51,301 nucleotides of DNA from positions 1 through 51,301 of the forward strand of contig JAFGLJ010000038.1 of assembly GCA_016928075.1 (NCBI GenBank), given 5' to 3'. Numbering within the stretch: position 1 is the stretch's first letter; each line of letters starts with the position of its first letter. The notes beneath the pieces are model-generated. The model was not told the origin of the DNA. It searched no databases and was given only the letters and a program-made list of their open reading frames with translations. Below are positions 15,953 through 24,588 of this stretch, piece after piece. Made by a program: the position numbers and the translations under genes. The stretch comes from Bacteroidales bacterium (GTDB taxonomy: Bacteria > Bacteroidota > Bacteroidia > Bacteroidales > VadinHA17).

Positions 15953-18016
15953 CTATTTTAAGTAGGTATTCAACCACTCAAAAAACTCTCTCTGCCATAT
16001 AACTGCATTCTGGGGGCTGGTAACAAAATGTGTTTCGTCATGGAAAAACAGCAGTCTGCTTGGTACTCCGTTCATCTGTGCTGCAGTAAAAGCTTCCATG
16101 CTTTGAGTATAAGGTATCCTGTAATCATGTTCACCAACAATGATTAATATCGGGGCTGTCCATTTATCAACATTCAGGTGTGGTGAATAATTATATCCAA
16201 CAGGTTTGGGTTTTTCCCAGTATGGTCCTCCGACGTCTTTATTAGGGAACCATAATTCTTCGGTTGAGCCGTACCAGCTTTCAATATTGAACATGCCACA
16301 GTGTGCTATCAGTGCTTTAAACCTGCCTTCGTGAATACCGGCCAGGTAAAACACTGAATAACCTCCGTAACTGGCACCCACGGCCCCAAGTCTTTCTTCA
16401 TCAATAAACGGCTGTGCGGCCATATGATCAATGGCGTCAAGATAATCCTGCATATTCTTTCCCCCGTAGTCACCGGATATCTGCTCTCTCCATTCGGAGC
16501 CGAATCCTGAATTGCCACGCCTGTTGGGAGCGACCACTATATAGCCGTTTGCAGCCATCATCTGGTAATTCCAGCGGTACGACCAGCTTTGACCCAGAGG
16601 ACCCTGCGGGCCTCCTTTGCAATAGAGCAGTGCGGGATATTTTTTTGAAGAATCAAAATCAGGAGGATAGATAATCCACATCTGTAAATCCTTGTCGTCA
16701 CCTGTTTTAATGTACCTTTCTTCCGTTTCTCCCATTTTGATATGGTCAAAAATATGACTGTTGACAGAACTTATGATGCTCATATCTCCTGAGGTGACAG
16801 ATACGGTGGCTACCTCTGTGGGCATTGCCATGGATTGTATGCCTGCAATTATTATGTCATCACCAACACTTACAGGGCTGTAATCATATTTACCGTTACT
16901 GATTTGTTTTATAGCGCCTGAGTTAAGGTCAATATTAAAGATCTGGGCAGTGCCGCGGTAAGGGCTGGAGAAATATATTTTACCACCGTCAGGATACCAG
17001 ATGATGTTCTCAACATTATAATCCCATCCTTTTGAAGCCCATGATATTGAATTTTCGGCAAAATTGTAAATAAATAATCTTTCAAGATCAGATTCATACC
17101 CGTCTTCTTCCTGGCTTTGCCAGGCTATTTTTGATCCGTCAGGAGAAAATACCGGATAACGGTCGAATCCATCGTTTGACTCACTGAGATTAGTGACACT
17201 TTCATCTTCCAGGTTATATAAATAAATATCTGTATTCGTACTTACTGCTGCTTCTTTGCCGAGGAGTTTCTTGCATGTATATGCAATTTTACTTCCATCG
17301 GGGCTCCAGCTTATCTCTCTCCCGTCGAACCAGGGGGCAGTTGGGGATTCATAATTCTCGCCTTCCATGATATCCTTTTCACCTGTTACTGACTCACCAT
17401 CGAATGCGGCAACAAAAATATGGCTGTATGAATAATCGTGCCAGTAGTTCCAGTGTCTGTACAGGAGATCATCAATTATCCTCATGTTAGCAAGAGGCAT
17501 ATCATGTTTCTCGTTTGGTGTCTGATCAAGTTTCACTCTTCTTGTAAAATATATCATGTTATCCTTAGGTGAAACCGAGTAGATTTCAAACTCAGCAAGA
17601 TTTTCAATTTTCTTTTTACCTGTGCCATCAGGATTCATTGTCCACAGGCTTCCCCCGTTTGTAAAGGCAATTTTTTCACCATTCGAAATCCATGAGGGTG
17701 AGCTGCCCCCCTCCTGTGTAAGTTGCATAGCATCACCACCTCCCGTAGGTATCGAATATATATTTGTTCTTCTTGCCTGATCATCAAGATTATAATCAGT
17801 CAGTGTAAACAGCACCTTTTTACCATCGGGTGCAGGGCATATATTACCCATTCGTCTGAATTTCCACAGGATCTCAGGGGTCATGATTCCCCCTTCTTTC
17901 TCCTGTTCAGTTAGTTGCAGGCTAAAATCAGCCTTTTCTGTCTTTTTGGTTTCCTGACAGGAATAGCTTATCAGCATCATAATAAAAGATGCTGTCAACA
18001 AATAAAAACGGTTCAT
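15953..18016 (-). CDS. S9-family prolyl oligopeptidase/dipeptidyl-peptidase lipoprotein
   Basis: A 687-residue lipoprotein (signal and Cys at residue 20, ISYSC) in the S9C acylaminoacyl-peptidase/DPP group. An N-terminal seven-bladed propeller with TolB-like strands (PDGKKVLFT, SPDGSKIAYT, SPDGSKIAWQ) precedes an alpha/beta hydrolase domain from about residue 430. The catalytic triad is S549 in GASYGGYS, D631 in GEHDYRIP and H663 in DETHF. It should degrade short peptides in the periplasm or at the surface. It starts 3 nt after recA, so it is read through from that operon, an unusual partner for recA. Confidence 0.92.
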   Translation of the reverse strand: MNRFYLLTASFIMMLISYSCQETKKTEKADFSLQLTEQEKEGGIMTPEILWKFRRMGNICPAPDGKKVLFTLTDYNLDDQARRTNIYSIPTGGGDAMQLTQEGGSSPSWISNGEKIAFTNGGSLWTMNPDGTGKKKIENLAEFEIYSVSPKDNMIYFTRRVKLDQTPNEKHDMPLANMRIIDDLLYRHWNYWHDYSYSHIFVAAFDGESVTGEKDIMEGENYESPTAPWFDGREISWSPDGSKIAYTCKKLLGKEAAVSTNTDIYLYNLEDESVTNLSESNDGFDRYPVFSPDGSKIAWQSQEEDGYESDLERLFIYNFAENSISWASKGWDYNVENIIWYPDGGKIYFSSPYRGTAQIFNIDLNSGAIKQISNGKYDYSPVSVGDDIIIAGIQSMAMPTEVATVSVTSGDMSIISSVNSHIFDHIKMGETEERYIKTGDDKDLQMWIIYPPDFDSSKKYPALLYCKGGPQGPLGQSWSYRWNYQMMAANGYIVVAPNRRGNSGFGSEWREQISGDYGGKNMQDYLDAIDHMAAQPFIDEERLGAVGASYGGYSVFYLAGIHEGRFKALIAHCGMFNIESWYGSTEELWFPNKDVGGPYWEKPKPVGYNYSPHLNVDKWTAPILIIVGEHDYRIPYTQSMEAFTAAQMNGVPSRLLFFHDETHFVTSPQNAVIWQREFFEWLNTYLK

Positions 18017-18019
18017 ATT

Positions 18020-19033
18020 TTAAGTTTTGGGTTTAAGCGCTTCTTTTATTTTGAGGCTCAGTTCATCTAATAATTCAGGGTTATCAGTCAGAATTTGTTT
18101 TACTGCTTCCCTGCCCTGACCCAGTTTGGTATCTCCATAGCTGAACCAGGATCCGCTTTTTGAGAGTATATTATTCTCTATACCCATATCTATTATTTCA
18201 CCGGTCTGGCTTATACCTTCGCCGTACATAATATCAAATTCGGCTTTGCGGAAGGGGGGGGCGAGTTTATTCTTTACCACCTTAACCCTTGTACGGCTTC
18301 CAATTACTTCTTCACCTTCTTTTATCTGGCTGATCTTTCTGATATCCAGTCTGACCGAGGCATAAAATTTCAGTGCATTACCTCCTGTAGTCGTCTCAGG
18401 GTTTCCGAACATAACACCTATTTTTTCCCTGAGCTGGTTTATGAATATACAGCAAGTATGAGTTTTGCTGATATTAGCTGTAAGTTTGCGCAGAGCCTGA
18501 GACATAAGCCGTGCCTGCAGGCCCATTTTGGAATCTCCCATTTCCCCTTCAATTTCTGCTTTGGGTGTCAGGGCAGCCACAGAATCAATAACCACAATAT
18601 CAATTGCACCGGAACGTATGAGGTGGTCTGCAATTTCCAGGGCCTGTTCCCCATTATCAGGTTGTGAAATTAAAAGGTTGTCAATGTCGACACCAAGTTT
18701 TTCTGCATAGAACCGGTCAAAGGCATGTTCTGCATCAACAATAGCAGCTACACCTCCTGCTTTCTGAGCTTCGGCAATAGTCTGGATTGCCAGGGTTGTT
18801 TTTCCCGAAGCTTCAGGTCCGTATATTTCCGTAACCCTTCCCCTTGGTATACCTCCGATACCAAGGGCTATATCAAGACCTATGGAGCCTGTACTGATTG
18901 ATCTTACATCAAGTACGGCCTGGTCTCCAAGTTTCATAATTGTCCCTTTCCCGAAATCCTTTTCAATCTTACCTATGGTTATCTCCAGGGCTTTGAGCTT
19001 ATCCTTGTTGATCTCTTTTTTCTCGTTACTCAT
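18020..19033 (-). CDS. recA: Recombinase A
   Basis: A 337-residue strand-exchange ATPase of homologous recombination and SOS coprotease. Walker A is GPEASGKTT and Walker B is [15 protein letters not shown]-type motifs and the L2 loop ([16 protein letters not shown]) are present. It lacks the long acidic tail of E. coli RecA and ends ALKPKT, as is common for Bacteroidota. It lies 23 nt after bcp and 3 nt before the S9 peptidase, in one minus-strand unit. I saw no LexA-like box immediately upstream, as expected if the unit starts before bcp. Confidence 0.98.
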   Translation of the reverse strand: MSNEKKEINKDKLKALEITIGKIEKDFGKGTIMKLGDQAVLDVRSISTGSIGLDIALGIGGIPRGRVTEIYGPEASGKTTLAIQTIAEAQKAGGVAAIVDAEHAFDRFYAEKLGVDIDNLLISQPDNGEQALEIADHLIRSGAIDIVVIDSVAALTPKAEIEGEMGDSKMGLQARLMSQALRKLTANISKTHTCCIFINQLREKIGVMFGNPETTTGGNALKFYASVRLDIRKISQIKEGEEVIGSRTRVKVVKNKLAPPFRKAEFDIMYGEGISQTGEIIDMGIENNILSKSGSWFSYGDTKLGQGREAVKQILTDNPELLDELSLKIKEALKPKT

Positions 19034-19056
19034 ACTTCAGACTTAGGTTGTTTGTT

Positions 19057-19518
19057 TTATTCGTATAGTTTGTATATCTGTTCAGCATGCTTCTTGGTAT
19101 CCACCTTTTTTACTATTTTCTCAATAATCCCTTCTTCATTTATTATGAAAGTTGTGCGAAGCACACCCATAAATGATTTTCCATACATTTTTTTCTCACC
19201 CCATGCTCCGTAATCAGACAAGATTTTCTTATCAGGATCAGATATGAGGGGAAATGTAAGGTTGTGCTTGCCGGCGAATTGCTGGTGTGATTTTTCCGAG
19301 TCGGGACTTATGCCTAAAACATCAAATCCTTTAGAAATCAAACTATTATAGTTATCCCTGAGGTTGCATGCTTCATCTGTGCAACCAGGGGTGTTATCTT
19401 TAGGGTAGAAATACAAGACCAGCTTTTTACCTTTAAAATCATCCAGTTTAATGAGGTTGCCATTTTGATCTTTCCCTTCAAAAAAAGGGGCCTTCTGGCC
19501 TTCCTTAAGTTCTGTCAT
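19057..19518 (-). CDS. bcp: Thioredoxin-dependent peroxiredoxin (Bcp/PrxQ type)
   Basis: A 153-residue thiol peroxidase that reduces hydroperoxides at the expense of thioredoxin. The peroxidatic Cys lies in DNTPGCTDEACNLRD, with the resolving Cys five residues later, the atypical two-Cys arrangement of PrxQ. The thioredoxin fold (KLVLYFYPKD, ... YGAWGEKKMYGKSFMGVLRTTFII) is complete. It is the first gene of the bcp-recA-S9 peptidase unit, and oxidative stress protection and DNA repair would then be expressed together. Confidence 0.95.
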   Translation of the reverse strand: MTELKEGQKAPFFEGKDQNGNLIKLDDFKGKKLVLYFYPKDNTPGCTDEACNLRDNYNSLISKGFDVLGISPDSEKSHQQFAGKHNLTFPLISDPDKKILSDYGAWGEKKMYGKSFMGVLRTTFIINEEGIIEKIVKKVDTKKHAEQIYKLYE

Positions 19519-19634
19519 AATTTCTTATTATTTTTATATTAAATGTAAATTTACGAAGTTTGAATCGTATATTGAAACAAAATAAATAATTGTTATTAAC
19601 AACAATTATGGAGACAATAAAGTTGAAAATAAAC

Positions 19635-21305
19635 ATGCGAAAATTACTGACGGTTATATTAGCAACCATTATTTTTTGCCTGCCTGTATTTGCACAGGAT
19701 CCGGATTTTGTTCCTGACAGGGATATTGCAGAAAGGGCATTTAATAATGAAGATTATACTACGGCACTGAAGCACTACAGGGCTCTCCTGGATAGGTTTA
19801 GCGCTGATCCTGTTTACAAATATCACACAGGAGCGTGCATGGTTGAGCTGAATGAAAATCCTGACCGGGCAAAATTACTGATCGATGACGCAATAATCAA
19901 TTCATCATCTATCAGGCAGGTACCCTCAAAAGCCTGGTATTTCCTGGGCAGGGCATATCAGCTCTCAGGTGATTTTGATCTTGCCGCTGAGGCCTATAAC
20001 ACTTTTAAGGGATATGCCCGGAGGAAGGAAATTAAGGCACTGGGAATTAATGAACTTATTGAAGAATGTGAAGAAGGTATCGGGGAAATACAGCAACTGG
20101 AACCGGAAACAGAAGAAGAAAAGACTGATAAGGTTGTTGAGGAAGAGTTGCAGGAGCAGGAAGAAGATGCTGTAAGACCTTCAATAATGGATGATGTAAT
20201 TAAAAACGATACGGCGGATGCTGATTTGAAACCGGCACTTACTGCGGTGGATAAATATGAAACCCTTGCGAGGGAGGCTCTGGGATATCAGTTTAAGGCT
20301 GATTCTTTGTTGAGACTGGCTGATAGATACAGGGCCACGCTACATGAACTATCGGAGTCAGACAAGCAAACGGTGAGGGCAAAAATCCTGTCTCTTGAAC
20401 AGTCAGCCTTTGAATATCAGAAAATAGCTGATGAGAAGTATAAAGAAGTAGCAGGTATGGCTTCTGAAAAATATAATGAAAACATATTACCCGAATTGCG
20501 GGATATTGAAGAAGAGGTACACGGAGATGTTAAGGAAAATATGCCAGACACAAACCTGGTCAGAACAGACAGTGTAAGAACAGACACCCTCCCTGAAGTT
20601 GTGGAACGTATTCCTCCTGTTCTGAAACTTTTCAGTGAGCAATATGATAAGCAGGAAGAGATTCCGGTTAATCCCGAATTACCTGAAGGATTGATTTACA
20701 GTATACAGATGGCAGCCTTCAGAAACCCCAAGGATTTTTCATTTTTCAAAGGACTCGGGCCTATTACTATTTTCAGGGCAGACAACTCAGATATAAATTT
20801 TTACTATGCAGGAATGTTCAGATCAAAAGAGGATGCAGATCAGGCCCTTGTTAAGGTTAAACAAAAAGGCTTTAGCGATGCCTTTATAATTGCCCTGATG
20901 GATGGGAGCAGGACAAGCCTCGAGAAGGCGGAACAGCATGAAAAAAAATGGTCAGATATAAGCCTGTTTAAGCAGGATACACTGATTAAAGATCCTGAAC
21001 CGCAGGAACCACCAACCCTGGTATACCGGGTACAGGTGATGAAAGTGAAAAAGAAAATACAGGATGATGAGCTTGAATTAATTGAAAGATTAGCTGATCA
21101 AAAGAGTTATGATATTTTTGAAACTGCAAGTAAAGAGTATGTGTATTTAATAGGAAAATTTCTTACTTTTGAAAGTGCTGCTGCTTATGCAGACCTCTTA
21201 TACAGGAATGGCATGAAGGATTCCAAAGTAGTGGCATACCTTGGGGAGAAAGAGATTCCCCTGGAGACTGCAAAAAAAATATTTGATTTATATTTTGAAA
21301 AATAG
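19635..21305 (+). CDS. Periplasmic protein with TPR-like repeats and two SPOR-like domains
   Basis: A protein of 556 residues from the ATG at 19635, chosen because it starts a signal peptide (MRKLLTVILATIIFCLPVFAQ). Residues about 20-140 form TPR-like helices (DIAERAFNNEDYTTALKHYRALL, AWYLG-type repeats), followed by a Glu-rich acidic linker, a helical coiled-coil-like region, and two C-terminal SPOR-like domains (about 340-420, LIYSIQMAAF; and about 460-545, LVYRVQVMKVKK). It probably docks on peptidoglycan or acts in cell division or T9SS-related envelope work. It leads a run with clpS, nfeD and floA. Confidence 0.75.
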   Translation: MRKLLTVILATIIFCLPVFAQDPDFVPDRDIAERAFNNEDYTTALKHYRALLDRFSADPVYKYHTGACMVELNENPDRAKLLIDDAIINSSSIRQVPSKAWYFLGRAYQLSGDFDLAAEAYNTFKGYARRKEIKALGINELIEECEEGIGEIQQLEPETEEEKTDKVVEEELQEQEEDAVRPSIMDDVIKNDTADADLKPALTAVDKYETLAREALGYQFKADSLLRLADRYRATLHELSESDKQTVRAKILSLEQSAFEYQKIADEKYKEVAGMASEKYNENILPELRDIEEEVHGDVKENMPDTNLVRTDSVRTDTLPEVVERIPPVLKLFSEQYDKQEEIPVNPELPEGLIYSIQMAAFRNPKDFSFFKGLGPITIFRADNSDINFYYAGMFRSKEDADQALVKVKQKGFSDAFIIALMDGSRTSLEKAEQHEKKWSDISLFKQDTLIKDPEPQEPPTLVYRVQVMKVKKKIQDDELELIERLADQKSYDIFETASKEYVYLIGKFLTFESAAAYADLLYRNGMKDSKVVAYLGEKEIPLETAKKIFDLYFEK

Positions 21306-21344
21306 GCAACAAAACAGCACTGAAAAATGTTTTTAGCTGATTAA

Positions 21345-21614
21345 ATGAAAGAAAAGCCGTTTGCACATAAAAAAAGAATCGAGGACAATTATGAATACAC
21401 GCTCATTTTGTTAAATGACGATTATAATACCTTTGACCATGTAATCGAATCGCTGGTCCAAATATGCGGACACGATCCGGTTCAGGCCGAACAATGTGCT
21501 CTAATAGCTCATCATAAGGGGAGTTGTGAAATTAAGTTAGGAAGTAAAAGGATCCTGTTATCAATGAAGTCAAGACTACTAAACCGGAACCTTACCTCCG
21601 AAGTAAAAAAATAA
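21345..21614 (+). CDS. clpS: ATP-dependent Clp protease adaptor
   Basis: An 89-residue adaptor that hands N-degron proteins to ClpAP/ClpCP. The N-end-rule binding pocket signature (YTLILLNDDYNTFDHVIESL) and the C-terminal core (AEQCALIAHHKGSCEIKLGS) are clear. Length and start are normal. It lies 39 nt after the TPR/SPOR gene and 3 nt before the nfeD gene. Its clpA/clpC partner is not in the window. Confidence 0.93.
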   Translation: MKEKPFAHKKRIEDNYEYTLILLNDDYNTFDHVIESLVQICGHDPVQAEQCALIAHHKGSCEIKLGSKRILLSMKSRLLNRNLTSEVKK

Positions 21615-21617
21615 AAA

Positions 21618-22097
21618 ATGGAATCGCTGGGAATAATTATTTTCTTGATAATTCTCGGGATCCTGCTTTTCCTGGTGGAGTTCCTGATTGTACCCGGAAT
21701 AACAGTTGCAGGTATAGGGGGAGCAATCAGCATAATTACAGGTGTGGTACTTGCATTTTACTATGAAGGCCCAACAACGGGGCTGATAGTACTTATTTCA
21801 ACTGCAGTGCTTATCGGATTAACAGCAGTCTTCATGCTTAAAGCAGGCACATGGAAAAAAATGATGCTCAATAAAGCAATCGACAGCAAGGTGGATTTTA
21901 TTAAAATGGAGGAAGGAAGAATAAAGGTTGGCGATAAGGGGAAAACCATAACCCGTCTTAACCCTATGGGCAAAGTAATGATTGGTAATGAATATTATGA
22001 GGCAAAAGCAATGGATAAGCTTATTGATCAGAATACCGAAGTTGAAATCGTGAAGATCGAATCAAACAAAATAATTGTAAAACCACTAAATCCATAA
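21618..22097 (+). CDS. NfeD-family membrane protein (short type)
   Basis: A 159-residue protein with two or three N-terminal membrane helices (about 4-70) and a C-terminal OB-fold domain (about 95-159, [27 protein letters not shown]), the NfeD layout without the ClpP-like protease part. NfeD proteins pair with stomatin/flotillin proteins; here the next gene, 4 nt away, is floA, as expected. It probably helps organise membrane microdomains. Confidence 0.88.
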   Translation: MESLGIIIFLIILGILLFLVEFLIVPGITVAGIGGAISIITGVVLAFYYEGPTTGLIVLISTAVLIGLTAVFMLKAGTWKKMMLNKAIDSKVDFIKMEEGRIKVGDKGKTITRLNPMGKVMIGNEYYEAKAMDKLIDQNTEVEIVKIESNKIIVKPLNP

Positions 22098-22101
22098 TAG
22101 T

Positions 22102-23076
22102 ATGAATCCAATAGCAATGTATGTTATAATTATTGTAGGAGTTATTATTCTCCTCTGGCTGCTTCTATATCTTATACCAATAGGACTATGGTTCCAGGCT
22201 TTGGTGTCAGGTGTGAGAATATCACTCCTTCAACTTATTTTTATGCGGTGGCGTAAAGTACCTCCATCAGTTATCGTGGTTGCTATGATTGAAGGGGATA
22301 AGGCAGGTCTGAAACTGAACAGGGATGACCTTGAAGCGCACTTCCTCGCAGGAGGAAGAGTGGCACAGGTTGTTCATGCACTTGTATCAGCATCCAAAGC
22401 CAATATAGATCTTCCTTTCAATATGGCGACGGCAATTGATCTCGCCGGCAGGGATGTATTTGAAGCTGTACAGATGTCAGTAAATCCCAAAGTAATAGAT
22501 ACACCACCTGTTACCGCTGTTGCTAAGGACGGAATTCAGCTGATAGCCAAGGCAAGGGTTACCGTCAGGGCAAATATCAGGCAACTGGTTGGTGGGGCAG
22601 GAGAAGAAACAGTACTGGCACGAGTGGGTGAGGGTATTGTATCTTCCATAGGATCAGCCGATAGTCATAAAAAAGTGCTTGAAAATCCTGATTTTATCTC
22701 AAAAGTAGTGCTGGAAAAGGGTCTTGATGCAGGGACTGCTTTTGAAATACTTTCTATTGATATAGCTGATATAGATATTGGTAAAAATATTGGTGCTGTA
22801 CTGCAAATGGACCAGGCAAATGCTGATAAGAATATTGCCCAGGCTAAAGCCGAAGAAAGAAGAGCCATGGCAGTTGCACTGGAGCAGGAAATGAAAGCCA
22901 AAGCACAGGAAGCAAGAGCAAAGGTTATTGAAGCTGAAGTGAAAGTGCCACTCGCTATCGCTGATGCATTCAAGAAAGGTAATCTCGGTATAATGGATTA
23001 TTACAGGTATAAGAATATAGAAGCCGATACCAATATGAGAGATTCACTATCGAGACCTGATGATAAGAAAAAATAA
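22102..23076 (+). CDS. floA: Flotillin-like protein
   Basis: A 324-residue scaffold of membrane microdomains (UPF0365 family). A hydrophobic hairpin-type membrane segment (about 5-27) is followed by the conserved [23 protein letters not shown] region. The SPFH-like domain comes next, with a helical Glu/Ala-rich stretch (about 245-290, [23 protein letters not shown]) at the end. It directly follows nfeD, the standard pairing. A strong terminator lies 35 nt downstream. Confidence 0.93.
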   Translation: MNPIAMYVIIIVGVIILLWLLLYLIPIGLWFQALVSGVRISLLQLIFMRWRKVPPSVIVVAMIEGDKAGLKLNRDDLEAHFLAGGRVAQVVHALVSASKANIDLPFNMATAIDLAGRDVFEAVQMSVNPKVIDTPPVTAVAKDGIQLIAKARVTVRANIRQLVGGAGEETVLARVGEGIVSSIGSADSHKKVLENPDFISKVVLEKGLDAGTAFEILSIDIADIDIGKNIGAVLQMDQANADKNIAQAKAEERRAMAVALEQEMKAKAQEARAKVIEAEVKVPLAIADAFKKGNLGIMDYYRYKNIEADTNMRDSLSRPDDKKK

Positions 23077-23078
23077 CA

Positions 23079-23113
23079 CGAATTATCACGAATCTTGACG
23101 AATTAACGCGAAT
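23079..23113. repeat. Decamer array built on CGAAT
   Basis: CGAAT recurs at 23079, 23089, 23099 and 23109 with an exact spacing of 10 nt and variable bases between (TTATCA, CTTGA, TTAACG). It starts 3 nt after the floA stop and runs into the left arm of the terminator hairpin. Confidence 0.75.
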
Positions 23114-23150
23114 AATCCCCCTCTGGAAACGGAGGGGGATTATTGTTTTA
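23111..23150. terminator. Strong intrinsic terminator, probably bidirectional
   Basis: A perfect 13-bp stem (AATAATCCCCCTC 23111-23123 with GAGGGGGATTATT 23132-23144) closes a loop of about 6-8 nt and is followed by TTTTA on the + strand (23146-23150). It stands between convergent floA and the anti-sigma-like gene and could serve both. Confidence 0.88.
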
Positions 23151-23165
23151 AATATGCTATAATGC

Positions 23166-23573
23166 CTAAAAAGTATATCTTTTCCGTTGTATAAGAAATT
23201 TAGCTAATAAACGGTCAATCATTATAAATGATATTATACCGATTGAAACAAAAAAAATATACCTGGCAACAGGTAATATATCTGGGATTGATAATGAATC
23301 AGGGATCTCAGGTACAAACCCTGCTATTTTTTCGATGACACTTTTTATCCAATGATATTCACCGGCTGATGGTACAGTTATGGCAAGTATAATGAGAGCT
23401 GTAAAAACAAGGATGGTTCCAATAACAAATTTTTTATTTATAGGATTGGCATATGTGTAAGCCCTCTCCAACTCTATGCGCGACATCACTTTCTTTGAAA
23501 AACCCTCAGGAGCAGATTCAGTTCCCGTGTATTCAATCCATTGCTTTATAATATCTACATCAGACTTTTTCAT
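23166..23573 (-). CDS. Putative anti-sigma factor, two membrane helices
   Basis: A 135-residue protein with a cytoplasmic N-terminus (about 1-45, including IIKQWIEYTGTESAPEGFSKKVMSRI, written here in parts: IIKQWIEY and PEGFSKKVMSRIE), a first helix (about 49-66), a short outside segment and a second helix (about 103-123), ending in a basic tail. It overlaps the ECF sigma gene upstream by 14 nt. There is no zinc HxxxCxxC motif. Position and layout suggest an anti-sigma or membrane sensor partner; no family could be named. Confidence 0.65.
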   Translation of the reverse strand: MKKSDVDIIKQWIEYTGTESAPEGFSKKVMSRIELERAYTYANPINKKFVIGTILVFTALIILAITVPSAGEYHWIKSVIEKIAGFVPEIPDSLSIPDILPVARYIFFVSIGIISFIMIDRLLAKFLIQRKRYTF

Positions 23574-24141
23574 ATCTACGTTCCTTTAATATGTTCTTTT
23601 CTATGGTTTCCTGTATCTTTTTTCTTGCCCTGAAAAGGCGTACTTTAATATTTGACCTGGATATTCCCGTTACAGAGCATATCTCAGTATGACTCATATC
23701 CAGGTAATAATGCATTGTAATAATTGCACGATCATCATGGTCAAGCTTTTGCATTGCATAACTGAGAAGGATCTTCATATATTCAATCTCGGCTTCGTCC
23801 TCCATGACATTTCCCCCTATAAAATCAACAGAATCAACCGGGAAATCCTCAAGTCTCAGAATATCCAGTTTATTCTTTCTAACGAAAGTCATAGAGGTAT
23901 TGTAGACTATGCGGTACAACCATGTGGCAAAGCCGCTTTTCCATTTGAAAGAACTCAATGAACGAAAGACTTTTATAAAAGAATCCTGTGCAACTTCTTC
24001 CGCATCCTCGCGGTTGCCGCATATCTTAAGGGCAAGATTATAAACATTATCCTTGTGCCGTTCAACAATAGATGAAAATGCTTCCTTGTTGCCCGACAAA
24101 ATCAGGTTGATATAATATCTGTCGCTATTTATACTTTCCAT
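23560..24141 (-). CDS. RNA polymerase ECF-type sigma factor
   Basis: A 193-residue ECF sigma factor. The start is placed at the ATG at 24141 (MESINSDRYYIN) because the open frame upstream crosses its own promoter-like sequence. Region 2 (EEVAQDSFIKVFRSLSSF) and region 4 (HTEICSVTGISRSNIKVRLFRAR) are clear. The gene faces a small membrane gene across a mirrored pair of GTAACCGG/GTCTAAAGG elements, so it probably recognises that promoter and autoregulates. The -10-like element ends 4 nt before the ATG, so the message would be nearly leaderless; the AAAGGA there could also act as a ribosome binding site. Confidence 0.92.
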   Translation of the reverse strand: MESINSDRYYINLILSGNKEAFSSIVERHKDNVYNLALKICGNREDAEEVAQDSFIKVFRSLSSFKWKSGFATWLYRIVYNTSMTFVRKNKLDILRLEDFPVDSVDFIGGNVMEDEAEIEYMKILLSYAMQKLDHDDRAIITMHYYLDMSHTEICSVTGISRSNIKVRLFRARKKIQETIEKNILKERRYEKV

Positions 24142-24145
24142 TTTT

Positions 24146-24177
24146 CCTTTAGACGCCCGAAAATAATGTCCGGTTAC
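24146..24177 (-). promoter_or_regulatory. Predicted ECF promoter reading into the sigma gene
   Basis: On the minus strand: GTAACCGG (24170-24177), a 15-nt spacer, GTCTAAAGG (24146-24154). This is an ECF-type -35 (GTAACC) and -10 (GTC), with 17 nt between GTAACC and GTC. It mirrors the + strand copy at 24198-24228. Confidence 0.65.
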
Positions 24178-24197
24178 GAAGAAAGTTAAGAAAAATT

Positions 24198-24228
24198 GTA
24201 ACCGGGAGAGAAAAAAATTGTCTAAAGG
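24198..24228 (+). promoter_or_regulatory. Predicted ECF promoter reading into the small membrane gene
   Basis: GTAACCGG (24198-24205), a 14-nt A-rich spacer, GTCTAAAGG (24220-24228). Both boxes are identical in sequence to the opposing copy. The start would fall near 24233, leaving a leader of about 20 nt before the ATG at 24256. Confidence 0.65.
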
Positions 24229-24255
24229 GAGAATATTAATCAAAAAATTCAAATC

Positions 24256-24588
24256 ATGGAAGTATTAATAGCTTTTATCGCATTCTTTGCAATGGTCTTT
24301 GGGATATACTATATGTATTATTCGACAAGAAATAAAGAAAGACTGGCACTTATTGACAAAGGCGCAGATGCATCTGTATTTAAAATACCCCAGGAGAAAG
24401 GTGCTCCCGTGAGGTTTTTCCATCCATTGAAGATGGGATTGTTCATGGTAGGGCTTGGCATTGGGGTGGCTGCAGGTTACTTTGTGGGTGAACTTGGTAT
24501 GCACCCGGGAGCATCCTATCCCAGTATGATATTTATTTTTGGAGGTTTAGGATTGCTTGTCTATTACCTTCTTACACCCAAGAAATAG
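24256..24588 (+). CDS. Small membrane protein, possible DUF6249 family
   Basis: A 110-residue protein with an N-terminal helix (about 2-20), a conserved-looking juxtamembrane motif (RNKERLALIDKGAD) and two C-terminal helices (about 56-78 and 86-104). This resembles Bacteroidota DUF6249-type proteins often found beside ECF sigma genes; the family name is from memory and should be verified. It is predicted to be a direct target of the divergent sigma factor and may be an envelope-stress effector. No enzymatic motif is visible. Confidence 0.75.
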   Translation: MEVLIAFIAFFAMVFGIYYMYYSTRNKERLALIDKGADASVFKIPQEKGAPVRFFHPLKMGLFMVGLGIGVAAGYFVGELGMHPGASYPSMIFIFGGLGLLVYYLLTPKK

